Shown here: positions 50,756 to 58,463 of the stretch, in pieces
Position numbering within the stretch: the first letter of the stretch is position 1
Layout of the letters: every line of letters begins with the position of its first letter
Assembly: GCF_001263205.1 (NCBI RefSeq)
Contig: NZ_CP012333.1
Location: forward strand, 6,252,501-6,316,500
Length of the DNA: 64,000 bases
Direction: 5' to 3'
Source of the DNA: Labilithrix luteola
GTDB taxonomy: Bacteria; Myxococcota_A; Polyangia; Polyangiales; Polyangiaceae
The notes under the pieces: generated by a model
The model's database searches: none
The model's input: the letters and a program-made list of their open reading frames with translations, nothing else
What the model was told of the DNA's origin: nothing
Translations under genes and position numbers: made by a program

Positions 50756-51421
50756 TCAGTCCGAGAAGTCGTTCGTCATGTAGAAGCGGCCGCCCACGTC
50801 GACGAACCCCACGCCGACGCGGCGGAACTTCGGATTCATCATGTTGTCGTAGTGTCCGCCGCCCGGGCCCTCGTCCATCATCAGCTTGAGCATGATGTCG
50901 ATCTGCTTCTTGCCGTTGGTGGTGGCATCGGGATCGAGCACGGGCACACCGTTCGGATCGCCCTGATTTTCCGCGCTGCGTGAGCCGAAGCCGGGCGCGC
51001 CCTGAGCGTTCGCCGCGAAGTTCGCGTGAGGAACGTGATCGCGCGAGAGGCGCTCGGAGCCGGCACGGGCGAAGCTGCTGATCTTCGCGTCGTAAAGGAC
51101 TGGCTCGAGACCTTTCTGCGCGCGGTAGGCGTTGATGCGCTCGACGTTGTAGCGGGCGCGCTTGTCGCTCGGCCACGGATCGGCGGGGCGGGCAGGAGGT
51201 GGCGGCGCTTCGACCGTGCGGCGTGTCGTTCGTGTGGTCGTCTTCTTGACCGAACCGTCCGGCATGCGCTCGTAGGTGACCTTCTCCTCGACCACCTCGC
51301 CGTCACCCTTGGCGTTCTTCGAGCTCGGACTCTTGCCGCCGTGACCGCTTCGCGCGTGGTCGGACGGCCCGCACGCCAAGAGCATCGTCACGCAAGAGAA
51401 GAAGACGCTTCGAAGAACCAT
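50756..51421 (-). CDS. CAP-domain (SCP-like) lipoprotein
   Basis: A 221-residue lipoprotein with a lipobox (TMLLAC, Cys near residue 17). A charged linker (about 20-80) precedes a CAP/SCP-like domain (about 90-221): INAYRAQKGLEPVLYDAKISSFA, HVPHANFA, ENQGDPNG, GHYDNMMNPKFRRVGVGF. These are the helix, His and metal-site signatures of the CAP family, whose members are secreted and often bind sterol, glycan or cell-wall ligands. The start ATG 51421 follows from the signal peptide; upstream frame is extended. It converges on puuD with 16 bases between. Confidence 0.88.
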   Translation of the reverse strand: MVLRSVFFSCVTMLLACGPSDHARSGHGGKSPSSKNAKGDGEVVEEKVTYERMPDGSVKKTTTRTTRRTVEAPPPPARPADPWPSDKRARYNVERINAYRAQKGLEPVLYDAKISSFARAGSERLSRDHVPHANFAANAQGAPGFGSRSAENQGDPNGVPVLDPDATTNGKKQIDIMLKLMMDEGPGGGHYDNMMNPKFRRVGVGFVDVGGRFYMTNDFSD

Positions 51422-51496
51422 CGCCTGCGATGCTAGCGCTTTGCGTCGTCCCATGGCCACGCATGCGCGAGAGCGCGACCATTCGGACGCACGCGT

Positions 51497-52819
51497 TCAG
51501 GTCGAACGCGCCTCGACGATCGCTGCGAACGATCGCGAGCGAAGCTCGTCCAGCGAAAGCCCCGTGGGCTGCACGTCGTTCTCGTCGAGCGCTCCGCACG
51601 CAACGCCGCGCAGGAAGAAGTTGAGCAGGCCCTGGCCCGTCGCCGCGTCGTCGAAAACCTGACCCGAACGCGTGGCCTTGGTCGCGCGGTCGACGAACGT
51701 GCGAAGGCGCGCGGACATCGCGTTTCGCTCGCCGAGGAAGAAGGCGTAGAGCGCGCCGTAGCGCGCGGGCAGCTGCGCGGGATGCAGATCCCAACCTTGA
51801 TAGATGCCCATCGCGAGCGCGCTCCGGACGTGGCGCGCGTGGAGGCGCCAAGCGCCGTGGACGTCGCTCTCGTTCTCGGCCGCTTGTCGAGGATCGAGCG
51901 ACTGGCCCGCCGCTGCCTTGTGGCGCGGAAGAGGAAGAATGGTCGTGGCGCCGTCGACGACCGCGACCGGGCCGTCGCCGAGCGAGAGCTGCATCAACAT
52001 GCGTGCGGCGTCGCACGCGGGATGGTCGAGCCGCTGCTCGGTGGCGCTCACGCCGAGGCTCGCCGTGAGATCGTAGGCGCCGAGGTGCGCAGCCACGCAA
52101 CGACCGTTGGCCGCCGTCACGAGGGCAGGCAAGGCCACGCTGCCGTCCTTGGCGACGAGCGACTTCGGCGACTCGACCATGAGCTCGATGCCGATCGTCT
52201 TGGGCGCGAGGCCGTTTTCGCGCTCGAGATCGTCGAGCAGCGAGGCGAGCGCCGCGACTTCGTTCGGTGCCTCCACCTTGGGGAGGGTTACCGTGAAGCC
52301 CAAAGGCAGTGCTGCCGACGATGCTTTGGCGAGCGTCGTCACGAAGAGGTCGAGGGTTCGGATCGCACGTCGTGCCGTCGCGGTCGAAAGCGCCTTGATA
52401 CGCATGCCGACGACGGGCCCGGGCGCTTGCGATGCCTTCGCGAGCTCGGTCGCGGCGCGTTCGGCGTCGGCGTCTTCCTCGGCGTCGGGGCGCGGCCCGT
52501 AGCCGTCTTCGAAGTCGATGCACATCGCTTCGAGTGGTGCGTTGGCGAGCTTCTCGCGGACTCTCGCGGCGACGATGGAACCCTCCTTGCCGGCCCCGAC
52601 GAGCGCTCCGAAAGCGTCGTCGTCCTTTCCCCACGTGGCCATCGCGTTCGCCGCGAGTTTGCCGAGCTTTGCGGCCGCGTCGGCCTTGTAAAGGTGGGCG
52701 CCGCCGTACAGCACGTGGACCGGTCGCCGCGCGCCGGCCGTCGCAAGCGTTGGGACGGAGCCGAGCAGGGCAAGGGCGGCTTCGATACGTGCAGAGGGAA
52801 GAGAACCAGAGACCGTCAT
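51497..52819 (-). CDS. HpcH/HpaI-like aldolase family protein (DUF6986-like)
   Basis: A 440-residue protein resembling the HpcH/HpaI aldolase/citrate-lyase-beta fold. Seen: FEDGYGPRPDAEEDADAER (about 112-130), KVEAPNEVAAL, IELMVESPKSL and HLGAYDLTASLGV, which match the acidic and Glu positions of this fold, and QGWDLHPAQLPARYGAL near the C-terminus. Members of this family can sit beside uric-acid genes, suggesting a role in disposing of glyoxylate or ureidoglycolate, but substrate is unproven. ATG 52819 is 18 bases from the start of the divergent methyltransferase gene, an unusually tight divergent pair. Confidence 0.75.
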   Translation of the reverse strand: MTVSGSLPSARIEAALALLGSVPTLATAGARRPVHVLYGGAHLYKADAAAKLGKLAANAMATWGKDDDAFGALVGAGKEGSIVAARVREKLANAPLEAMCIDFEDGYGPRPDAEEDADAERAATELAKASQAPGPVVGMRIKALSTATARRAIRTLDLFVTTLAKASSAALPLGFTVTLPKVEAPNEVAALASLLDDLERENGLAPKTIGIELMVESPKSLVAKDGSVALPALVTAANGRCVAAHLGAYDLTASLGVSATEQRLDHPACDAARMLMQLSLGDGPVAVVDGATTILPLPRHKAAAGQSLDPRQAAENESDVHGAWRLHARHVRSALAMGIYQGWDLHPAQLPARYGALYAFFLGERNAMSARLRTFVDRATKATRSGQVFDDAATGQGLLNFFLRGVACGALDENDVQPTGLSLDELRSRSFAAIVEARST

Positions 52820-52837
52820 CGCGAGCTGTTGTAAAGG

Positions 52838-53692
52838 ATGCAGACCGTCGTGACAAACCGGGTCATCCACGGAGACTGTCTCGAGGTCCTACCGCGCATC
52901 GCGGACGCCTCGGTGGATCTCGTCTACGTCGACCCCCCGTTCAACACGGGCCGCGTGCAGCGTCGCGAACGCCTGCGGACCATCCGCGACGAAGAAGGCG
53001 GCGACCGCACCGGCTTCATGGGTAAGCGGTATCGGACGGAGCGCGTCGCTCGCGACCCTGGCTTTGCGGATCGCTTCGAGGACTACCTCGCGTTTCTCGA
53101 GCCGCGCCTGCGCGAGGCGCATCGCGTCCTCAAGCCGACGGGCAGCTTCTACTTCCACATCGACTATCGCGAGGTCCATTACTGCAAGGTGCTGCTCGAC
53201 CGCATCTTCGGGCGAGAGGCCTTCCTCAACGAGATCATCTGGGCCTACGACTACGGCGCGCGCTCGAAGAAGCGTTGGCCGGCCAAGCACGACAACATCC
53301 TTTTCTACGCGAAGAATCCGGCGAAGTACCACTTCGACCTGAGCGAGGTCGACCGCATCCCGTACATGGCGCCCGGGCTCGTGGGGCCCGAGAAGGCAGC
53401 GCGCGGCAAGCTTCCCACCGATACGTGGTGGCACACCATCGTGAGCCCGACCGGCAAGGAGAAGCTCGGTTACCCAACGCAGAAGCCGCTCGGCATTCTC
53501 CGTCGCATCGTCCGCGCGTCGTGTCCGAAGGACGGGCTGGTCCTCGACTTCTTCGCGGGCAGCGGCACGACGGGGGCGGCGGCTCTCGAGACCGGGCGAA
53601 ACTTCTTGCTGGTCGACAAGAGCGCAGCGGCCATCGAGGTCATGCGCCGCCGCTTCGCCGAGCTGCCCGTCGAGTTCGACGTCGGCGAGTGA
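52838..53692 (+). CDS. Site-specific DNA methyltransferase, no partner nuclease nearby
   Basis: A 284-residue amino-methyltransferase. The catalytic motif DPPF (about 28-31, VYVDPPFNTG) and the AdoMet motif DFFAGSGTTGAAALE (about 238-252) occur in beta-class order, so the target base is adenine-N6 or cytosine-N4. YPTQKPLGILRRIV is another signature. No restriction endonuclease gene is adjacent, so it is an orphan in this window. ATG 52838 (alternative GTG 52850). It is nearly back-to-back with the HpcH/HpaI-like gene. Confidence 0.92.
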   Translation: MQTVVTNRVIHGDCLEVLPRIADASVDLVYVDPPFNTGRVQRRERLRTIRDEEGGDRTGFMGKRYRTERVARDPGFADRFEDYLAFLEPRLREAHRVLKPTGSFYFHIDYREVHYCKVLLDRIFGREAFLNEIIWAYDYGARSKKRWPAKHDNILFYAKNPAKYHFDLSEVDRIPYMAPGLVGPEKAARGKLPTDTWWHTIVSPTGKEKLGYPTQKPLGILRRIVRASCPKDGLVLDFFAGSGTTGAAALETGRNFLLVDKSAAAIEVMRRRFAELPVEFDVGE

Positions 53693-53698
53693 CCGCGT

Positions 53699-53983
53699 TC
53701 AGCTCCGCTCGGGGGGCGGTGCGTCGGCGAGGGCGAGCACGCCGGCCCCGGTGATTCGGTAGACGATGGCCGTCGCGCCAGCGTCGCGTTCGTCCTCTTC
53801 GCCGTCGGGTGCCTCGCCGTATTCGCCGGTCGCCTCCACGAGACCGAGTGAGCACAAGCGATCCATCGCGTCGTATTCGTCGGTCGCAAGCTCCGCCGAA
53901 TCGAGGCCGCCGTGGTCTTCGTCCGAGAGTCGGACCTCGCGAAGGAGCGCGTACTCGGCAGGCGAGAGTGTGGGCAGCGGCAT
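53699..53983 (-). CDS. Small protein, winged-helix-like, function unknown
   Basis: A 94-residue protein. Its sequence (SPAEYALLREVRL..., YDAMDRLCSLGLVEATGEY..., YRITGAGVLALADAP) looks like a small winged-helix fold: a helix pair followed by a strand-turn-strand, as in DNA-binding repeats. ATG 53983 is chosen; the reading frame extends far upstream without conserved sequence. It converges on the methyltransferase gene, six bases away. Confidence 0.5.
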   Translation of the reverse strand: MPLPTLSPAEYALLREVRLSDEDHGGLDSAELATDEYDAMDRLCSLGLVEATGEYGEAPDGEEDERDAGATAIVYRITGAGVLALADAPPPERS

Positions 53984-54190
53984 GCCCTTCCCATACCGCA
54001 AAGGGCGAACATCGGTCGGCCGACCGTGTCGGGAACGAACAGGCTGTTTCGAGTTCCGACAGCCGAGTCCGCTGGCGGACACGCCCTTGGGCCTTCCATC
54101 TTCGACGTGAGTGCCTATTTTCTCGATGTTCTCGCGGAGCGTCGCGCGATGGCCGTCTCGGCACGGGGGGTGCAAAGAGCCTCGACCAAG

Positions 54191-54451
54191 ATGAGCGCAG
54201 CGACCTGCCCCAACGCGAATGTCTACGACGTGAGCATCGACATGCCTCCGTCCGTTCGGGTCGAAGGCTTCCTCGAGTGCGTCGAAACGAAACGACGCGA
54301 CGCACTTCGGCTGCGCTTCGCCGCGATGGCGATCGGTCTGGTCATGGCGGTCTCCGGCTATCTGAGCTCGACGAACGCGAACCGCATGCAGGCTTCCGGG
54401 CCGAGCCCTGCGGACACGAACGTGGTGAGCTCGATCGCAGGCGAGCGCTGA
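54191..54451 (+). CDS. Small membrane protein, weak call
   Basis: An 86-residue frame starting at ATG 54191 with one hydrophobic segment (about 43-60, LRFAAMAIGLVMAVSGYLS). The frame extends upstream (to 53912), antisense to the winged-helix-like gene and without a signal. There is no homologue I recognise, and nothing in context supports it beyond length and codon use. Confidence 0.35.
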   Translation: MSAATCPNANVYDVSIDMPPSVRVEGFLECVETKRRDALRLRFAAMAIGLVMAVSGYLSSTNANRMQASGPSPADTNVVSSIAGER

Positions 54452-54772
54452 CCAATCCACGGTGCCCAGCCCTCGACGCCCCGGCCGTCGTCCAGACCTC
54501 ACTGTCGGTCGATTCCGCTGACCGAAGAACTCACTGTCAGTCAGTTCTGCGGATCTCTCGGGGATCACACAGCTCTCATCTCGAGGCTCGGAGCCGAGAG
54601 CTCACTGGCGGTCAGTTCTTGAGAGGCTCGGGGGCTCACTGTCGGTCAGTTCTTGAGGGGGCCGAGAGCTCACTGTCGGTCGGTTCTCGTGCGGGTGAGT
54701 GTCGCGCGGGGCGTGCGGCCGCGCTCGCCGGCGACGCTTGACGCTGAACGGATGCGCAGCTCTTGTTGAGGT
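54452..54772. other. 321-bp gap carrying a 34-bp-period repeat
   Basis: It contains the repeat array described separately and no gene. A leftward frame through it gives Glu-Leu-Thr-Asp-Ser-Glu repeats; I judge these a by-product of the DNA repeat. Confidence 0.6.
54498..54686. repeat. Degenerate repeat, about 34-bp period, five clear copies
   Basis: An 18-bp core, CTCACTGTCGGTCAGTTC with up to three changes, starts at 54498, 54530, 54601, 54635 and 54669. Steps are 32, 71, 34 and 34 bases, so one unit near 54565 has degenerated. The intervening bases also recur partly (TTGAGAGGCTCGGGG / TTGAGGGGGCCGAGA). The array ends about 87 bases before the start of the gene at 54773. Possible operator array, satellite or mobile debris. 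Confidence 0.85.
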
Positions 54773-55282
54773 GTGTTCCCGCTTTGGGCTCGCAAGACAT
54801 TCGACGAAGTCCGTCGCCTCGCGCGGCCGATGCGCGCGTACCTCGAGAGGCACGAGCGCGGTCACTTGGTCATGCGCTTCGTCTTCGATGACTCGGCGCC
54901 CCTCGATCATCGGCGCGTGCACGTGATCGGAGCCGACGGCGTCGTTCGCAAGTTCGGTTACGCGCCCTTCTCCGAACCTCAGCGCATCGCGCTCGGGCGC
55001 ACGGAGGGCGTTGCCCTGCGTTTGCTTCGCACGTTCGACGACGGCGCATGGGTGCGGCGCGAGCAGTTGGGCGAGCTCATCGCAGACTGCCGCGCACACG
55101 AAAGCATGAATGGCGTGGCCAACGTTCTCGATATCGCGAATGGCCTCCGAGACGTTCGTGGGATCTGCATGTGGGGGCCTTCGGTGATGAACGATCCGTG
55201 GATCGGCTACCACTGGGCAGTGAAGGTCGACGACGCCGTCACGCGCACCGGCGCGCCGCTCTTCGAGCCCTATTTGCCGTAA
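54773..55282 (+). CDS. Protein of unknown function
   Basis: A 169-residue protein starting at GTG 54773 (an ATG at 54830 is an alternative). The sequence is rich in Arg and Asp (MRAYLERHERGHLVMRFVFDD, VHVIGADGVVRKFGYAPFSEPQ) and ends VTRTGAPLFEPYLP. No domain is recognised. Its last 13 bases overlap the end of the convergent MFS gene. Confidence 0.5.
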   Translation: MFPLWARKTFDEVRRLARPMRAYLERHERGHLVMRFVFDDSAPLDHRRVHVIGADGVVRKFGYAPFSEPQRIALGRTEGVALRLLRTFDDGAWVRREQLGELIADCRAHESMNGVANVLDIANGLRDVRGICMWGPSVMNDPWIGYHWAVKVDDAVTRTGAPLFEPYLP

Positions 55283-56604
55283 GCCGTCGTCTCGTTTTCG
55301 GGCTGGGGAAGGATGCCGAGGCGCACGTAGATCGGCCTGACCTCTTTGCGGAGCGCCGGCAAGTTACGGAAAAACAGCGTCACGACTGCGAGCGTGACCA
55401 CGCCCCCGACCCGCACGGCGGTGGGCGCCCCGAAGCGATCGCTGATGGCGCCCGCCGCGAGGCTTCCGAAGGGCACCATGCCGAAGAACGCCATCGTGTA
55501 GAAGCTCATGACGCGGCCGCGCATGTTCTCCTCGGAGAGCGTCTGCAGCAGCGTGTTGCTCGACGCCATCGTGAGCATCATTCCGGCGCCGCACAGAGCG
55601 AGCAGCGGAACCGAGAGCCACAGCGATCGTGACAACGAGAACGCGATGAGGCCGAGGCCGAACGTATAACCGCCGGCGACGATCACGCGACCGAGCCCAC
55701 GAACGCTCGAACGCGACGCGAGCCAGAGAACGCCGCCGATCGCGCCGACGCCGACGGCGCCCATCATGAGACCGAGCGTGTGCGGGCCGCCGCCGAGGAC
55801 CTTGCTGGCGAAGATCGGCATGAGAACCGTGTAGGGCATGCCGCTGAAGCTCACGACAGCGAGCAAGACGAGCAGCGCGCGAATCGGCGCCGACCCGGCG
55901 ACGTAGCGGAAGCCCTCGCCGAGATCCGAGACGAACTTGGCGTGCTTCTTCGGCGCCTCGCGGGGCGCAAGCCGCATGGCGAGGAGCGATGCGATGACGG
56001 CGACGTAGCTGAGCGCGTCGAGGCTGAAGCACCAGCCTTCACCCACCAGCGCGATGAGCACGCCCGCAATCGATGGTCCGAGCAGACGCGCGGCGTTGAC
56101 CATCGACGCATTGAGCGCGATGGCATTCGAGAGATCTTCGCGCGATTCGACCATCTCGACGACGAACGCCTGTCGCCCGGGCGTATCGAACGCGTTGATG
56201 AGTCCCTGGAACACCTGCAAAACGAGGATGTGCCAGACGGTGATGAGGTGCGTGAGCGCGAAGAACGCGAGGAGCGCCGACTGGATCATCGCCAGCACTT
56301 GCGTGACGACGAGCACACGGTGGCGATTGGTCCGGTCGACGACGACGCCGGCGAACGGCGCGAGCAGGAACGTCGGGATCTGTCCGGCGAAGCTCACCGT
56401 GCCGAGCAGCAGCGCCGAGCCGGTGAGCCGGTAGACGAGCCAACTCGTTGCCACGCGTGTGATCCACGTGCCGATGAGCGACAGGCCCTGGCCCATGAAG
56501 AACAGACGATAGTTCCGCGAACGGAGCGCGCGGCCCATGTTCGCGAACGCCGTCGTCTTGCGCGCTTCCGAGGCCACGATGCGACCATAACGTTTCGAAC
56601 GCAT
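55270..56604 (-). CDS. MFS transporter, EntS-like exporter family
   Basis: A 444-residue major facilitator with twelve hydrophobic spans. Features are FFMGQGLSLIGTWITRVATSWLVY, the loop motif GVVVDRTNRHR (DRxNRR-like between spans 2 and 3), FQGLINAFDTPGRQAFVVEM and SNTLLQTLSEENMRGRVMSFY, all typical of the MFS_3 (enterobactin exporter) family, often efflux pumps. A start at 56538 (MGRALRSRNYRLFF) is as likely as 56604. The 3' end overlaps the end of the convergent gene at 54773-55282. Confidence 0.88.
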   Translation of the reverse strand: MRSKRYGRIVASEARKTTAFANMGRALRSRNYRLFFMGQGLSLIGTWITRVATSWLVYRLTGSALLLGTVSFAGQIPTFLLAPFAGVVVDRTNRHRVLVVTQVLAMIQSALLAFFALTHLITVWHILVLQVFQGLINAFDTPGRQAFVVEMVESREDLSNAIALNASMVNAARLLGPSIAGVLIALVGEGWCFSLDALSYVAVIASLLAMRLAPREAPKKHAKFVSDLGEGFRYVAGSAPIRALLVLLAVVSFSGMPYTVLMPIFASKVLGGGPHTLGLMMGAVGVGAIGGVLWLASRSSVRGLGRVIVAGGYTFGLGLIAFSLSRSLWLSVPLLALCGAGMMLTMASSNTLLQTLSEENMRGRVMSFYTMAFFGMVPFGSLAAGAISDRFGAPTAVRVGGVVTLAVVTLFFRNLPALRKEVRPIYVRLGILPQPENETTAYGK

Positions 56605-56755
56605 GGCTGCACGAACGAGCCGACGTCATCGCGCATGAGCTCTGCGTCGGCGATAGCGGCGCGAGGAAGGCGCAAGGAAGGCGCAAGGAAGGAAGGTGAC
56701 GAAGGTACGTTCGTGCTCTATCGATGCTCGTGCTCGATGCTCTACCATCGCGAGC

Positions 56756-57508
56756 ATGCGCCTCTTCGGCTTCGCATGTGCCTTGGTTGTCCTCTCGTCG
56801 ATCGCAGCATGCTCCTCGTCGGACGGTTCGCCCGGCTCGTCGCCAGCAGGAACGTCGACGACGACCGGCGTGTCGAGCGATGGGAAGCTCTACGGTGATG
56901 CGCACGACGGCATCTACAACCTCGGCCCCGTCGATTGGGCGGAGACGCAGTGGCACAACTCGTGTTCGCCGTACGACTCATCGATCCCGCCGATCTACGG
57001 CAACTACCTGGCGGGCCTCGAGCTGACGTTCAACGGCAACGGGCAGCTCTGTGATGCGTGCATTCAGATCACGACGAAGAAGGGAAAGTCGCTCGTCGCG
57101 CGCGTGGTGACGACAGGCGTGACGAACCACAAGGAAGACATCGATCTCAGCCCCGAGGCCTATGACGCGCTCTTCAGCGGCGAAGAGCCGAGGCTCATGA
57201 CCTGGCAGCTCGTGTCGTGCGCGGAGTCGGGCACGCTTCGCTATCAGTTCCAGACCGGCGCGCACGTCGACTGGTCGAGTTTCTGGGTTCGCAATCCGCG
57301 CATTCCGATCAGCAAGGTCGAAGTGAAGAGCAGCCGTCACGACTTCCGCGAGCTTCGTCGCGAGACGGACGGAACGCTCAACGACGACAGCGGCTTCGGG
57401 CCGGGCGAGTTCACCATTCGTCTGACCGGCATGAACGGTCAGGTCGTCACCGACACGTTCCCTGGCTTCTCGCCCGGTGAACTCCTCGTCGGAAAAGCAC
57501 AATTCTGA
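56756..57508 (+). CDS. Expansin-like lipoprotein
   Basis: A 250-residue lipoprotein (lipobox SSIAACS, Cys near residue 19). After a Ser/Gly/Thr linker, about 44-150 is a double-psi beta-barrel-like domain (YGDAHDGIYNLGPVDW, NYLAGLELTFNGNGQLCDACIQITTKKG, TTGVTNHKEDIDLSPEAYDAL), and about 160-250 a carbohydrate-binding-like domain with the expansin signature DWSSFWVRNPRIPISKVEVKS. Expansins loosen polysaccharide networks without hydrolysis. ATG 56756 follows from the signal peptide. Lies between the divergent MFS gene and a same-strand phosphoesterase gene. Confidence 0.82.
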   Translation: MRLFGFACALVVLSSIAACSSSDGSPGSSPAGTSTTTGVSSDGKLYGDAHDGIYNLGPVDWAETQWHNSCSPYDSSIPPIYGNYLAGLELTFNGNGQLCDACIQITTKKGKSLVARVVTTGVTNHKEDIDLSPEAYDALFSGEEPRLMTWQLVSCAESGTLRYQFQTGAHVDWSSFWVRNPRIPISKVEVKSSRHDFRELRRETDGTLNDDSGFGPGEFTIRLTGMNGQVVTDTFPGFSPGELLVGKAQF

Positions 57509-57596
57509 TTTGCGCCGTGGCGACGTGAAGCCGGACGGTGTGAAACGCGTGTGAATCGGCGGCCGAGCGCTGGCGAGCGGGCATGCCCGTCGCTAC

Positions 57597-58454
57597 GTGA
57601 AAGTCATGCCAATCGTTCCGCTCGCGCTCGCAGCTGCTGTCGGTACCACCCTTGCGTATTCGAGGATTGCAGCTGGTCGGCGCGATGGGATCGCGGTCAC
57701 GTGGCATCGCATTCCCTGGCGTGGAGAGCGATCCGCGCGGGTCGTTCAGCTCACGGACATCCACGTCGGACCGACCACGCCTCGTCGCGTGCTGTCGCGC
57801 GTGGCGGATGTGGTGCGGACGCTCGACTGCGATCTCGTTGCGCTCACGGGGGACTACGTCAACGCGTCGGTTTTCCACGTGCACCGCATGACCGAGCTCG
57901 TGCGCTCGTTGCCTGCGCCGTGCGTGGCCGTGCTCGGCAACCACGATCACTGGGCGAACGCCGATCGGGTGCAGTCTGCACTCGAGTCGGGCGGCGCGCG
58001 GGTACTTCGCAACGAGTCGACCGTCGTGGAAGGTCGCCATGGTGCGCTCACCATCGTTGGTGTGGACGACGGACGCTCGCGTCATGCCGACGTCGTTCGC
58101 GCTTTCGCGAATGTCCGTGATCCGGAGCGAGCGCTCGTACTCACGCACTATCCGAACACGGCGGAGGAGATCGCCCCGATGCGCGCGCCGCTCGTTCTCT
58201 CGGGCCACACCCACGCCGGACAGATCGACGTTCCGCGCGTGACCGCCATGCTCGCGAAGCTCACGGGGCACCGTTATCTCCAAGGCTTCTACCGCGTGAG
58301 CGAGACCACCGAGCTCTACGTGAACGCCGGTATCGGGCATTCGATGCACGGCTTCCGCGCAGGGCGCACGTGTCCGGAGATTGCCGTCTTCGAGCTCGAT
58401 CCCGAGGCGGACGAGCGCCGCTCGACCGTGCTCCGCGCGGCCCTCTGGGACTGA
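57597..58454 (+). CDS. Metallophosphoesterase, YkuE-like
   Basis: A 285-residue membrane-anchored phosphoesterase. An N-terminal hydrophobic segment (MPIVPLALAAAVGTTLAY) anchors it; motifs in order are LTDIHVGP, LTGDYVN, LGNHDHW, LTHYPN and SGHTHAGQI, typical of the two-metal phosphoesterase fold of the YkuE/YaeI type. A GTG at 57597 and ATG at 57606 are candidate starts. It converges on the kinase gene with nine bases between. Confidence 0.9.
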   Translation: MKVMPIVPLALAAAVGTTLAYSRIAAGRRDGIAVTWHRIPWRGERSARVVQLTDIHVGPTTPRRVLSRVADVVRTLDCDLVALTGDYVNASVFHVHRMTELVRSLPAPCVAVLGNHDHWANADRVQSALESGGARVLRNESTVVEGRHGALTIVGVDDGRSRHADVVRAFANVRDPERALVLTHYPNTAEEIAPMRAPLVLSGHTHAGQIDVPRVTAMLAKLTGHRYLQGFYRVSETTELYVNAGIGHSMHGFRAGRTCPEIAVFELDPEADERRSTVLRAALWD

Positions 58455-58463
58455 AGGTCGTTG

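Noticed and set aside
54498..54686. Possible CRISPR array
   Set aside because: Cores are imperfect, 18 bp, with only about 16-bp gaps that partly repeat; no cas genes and no typical palindrome.
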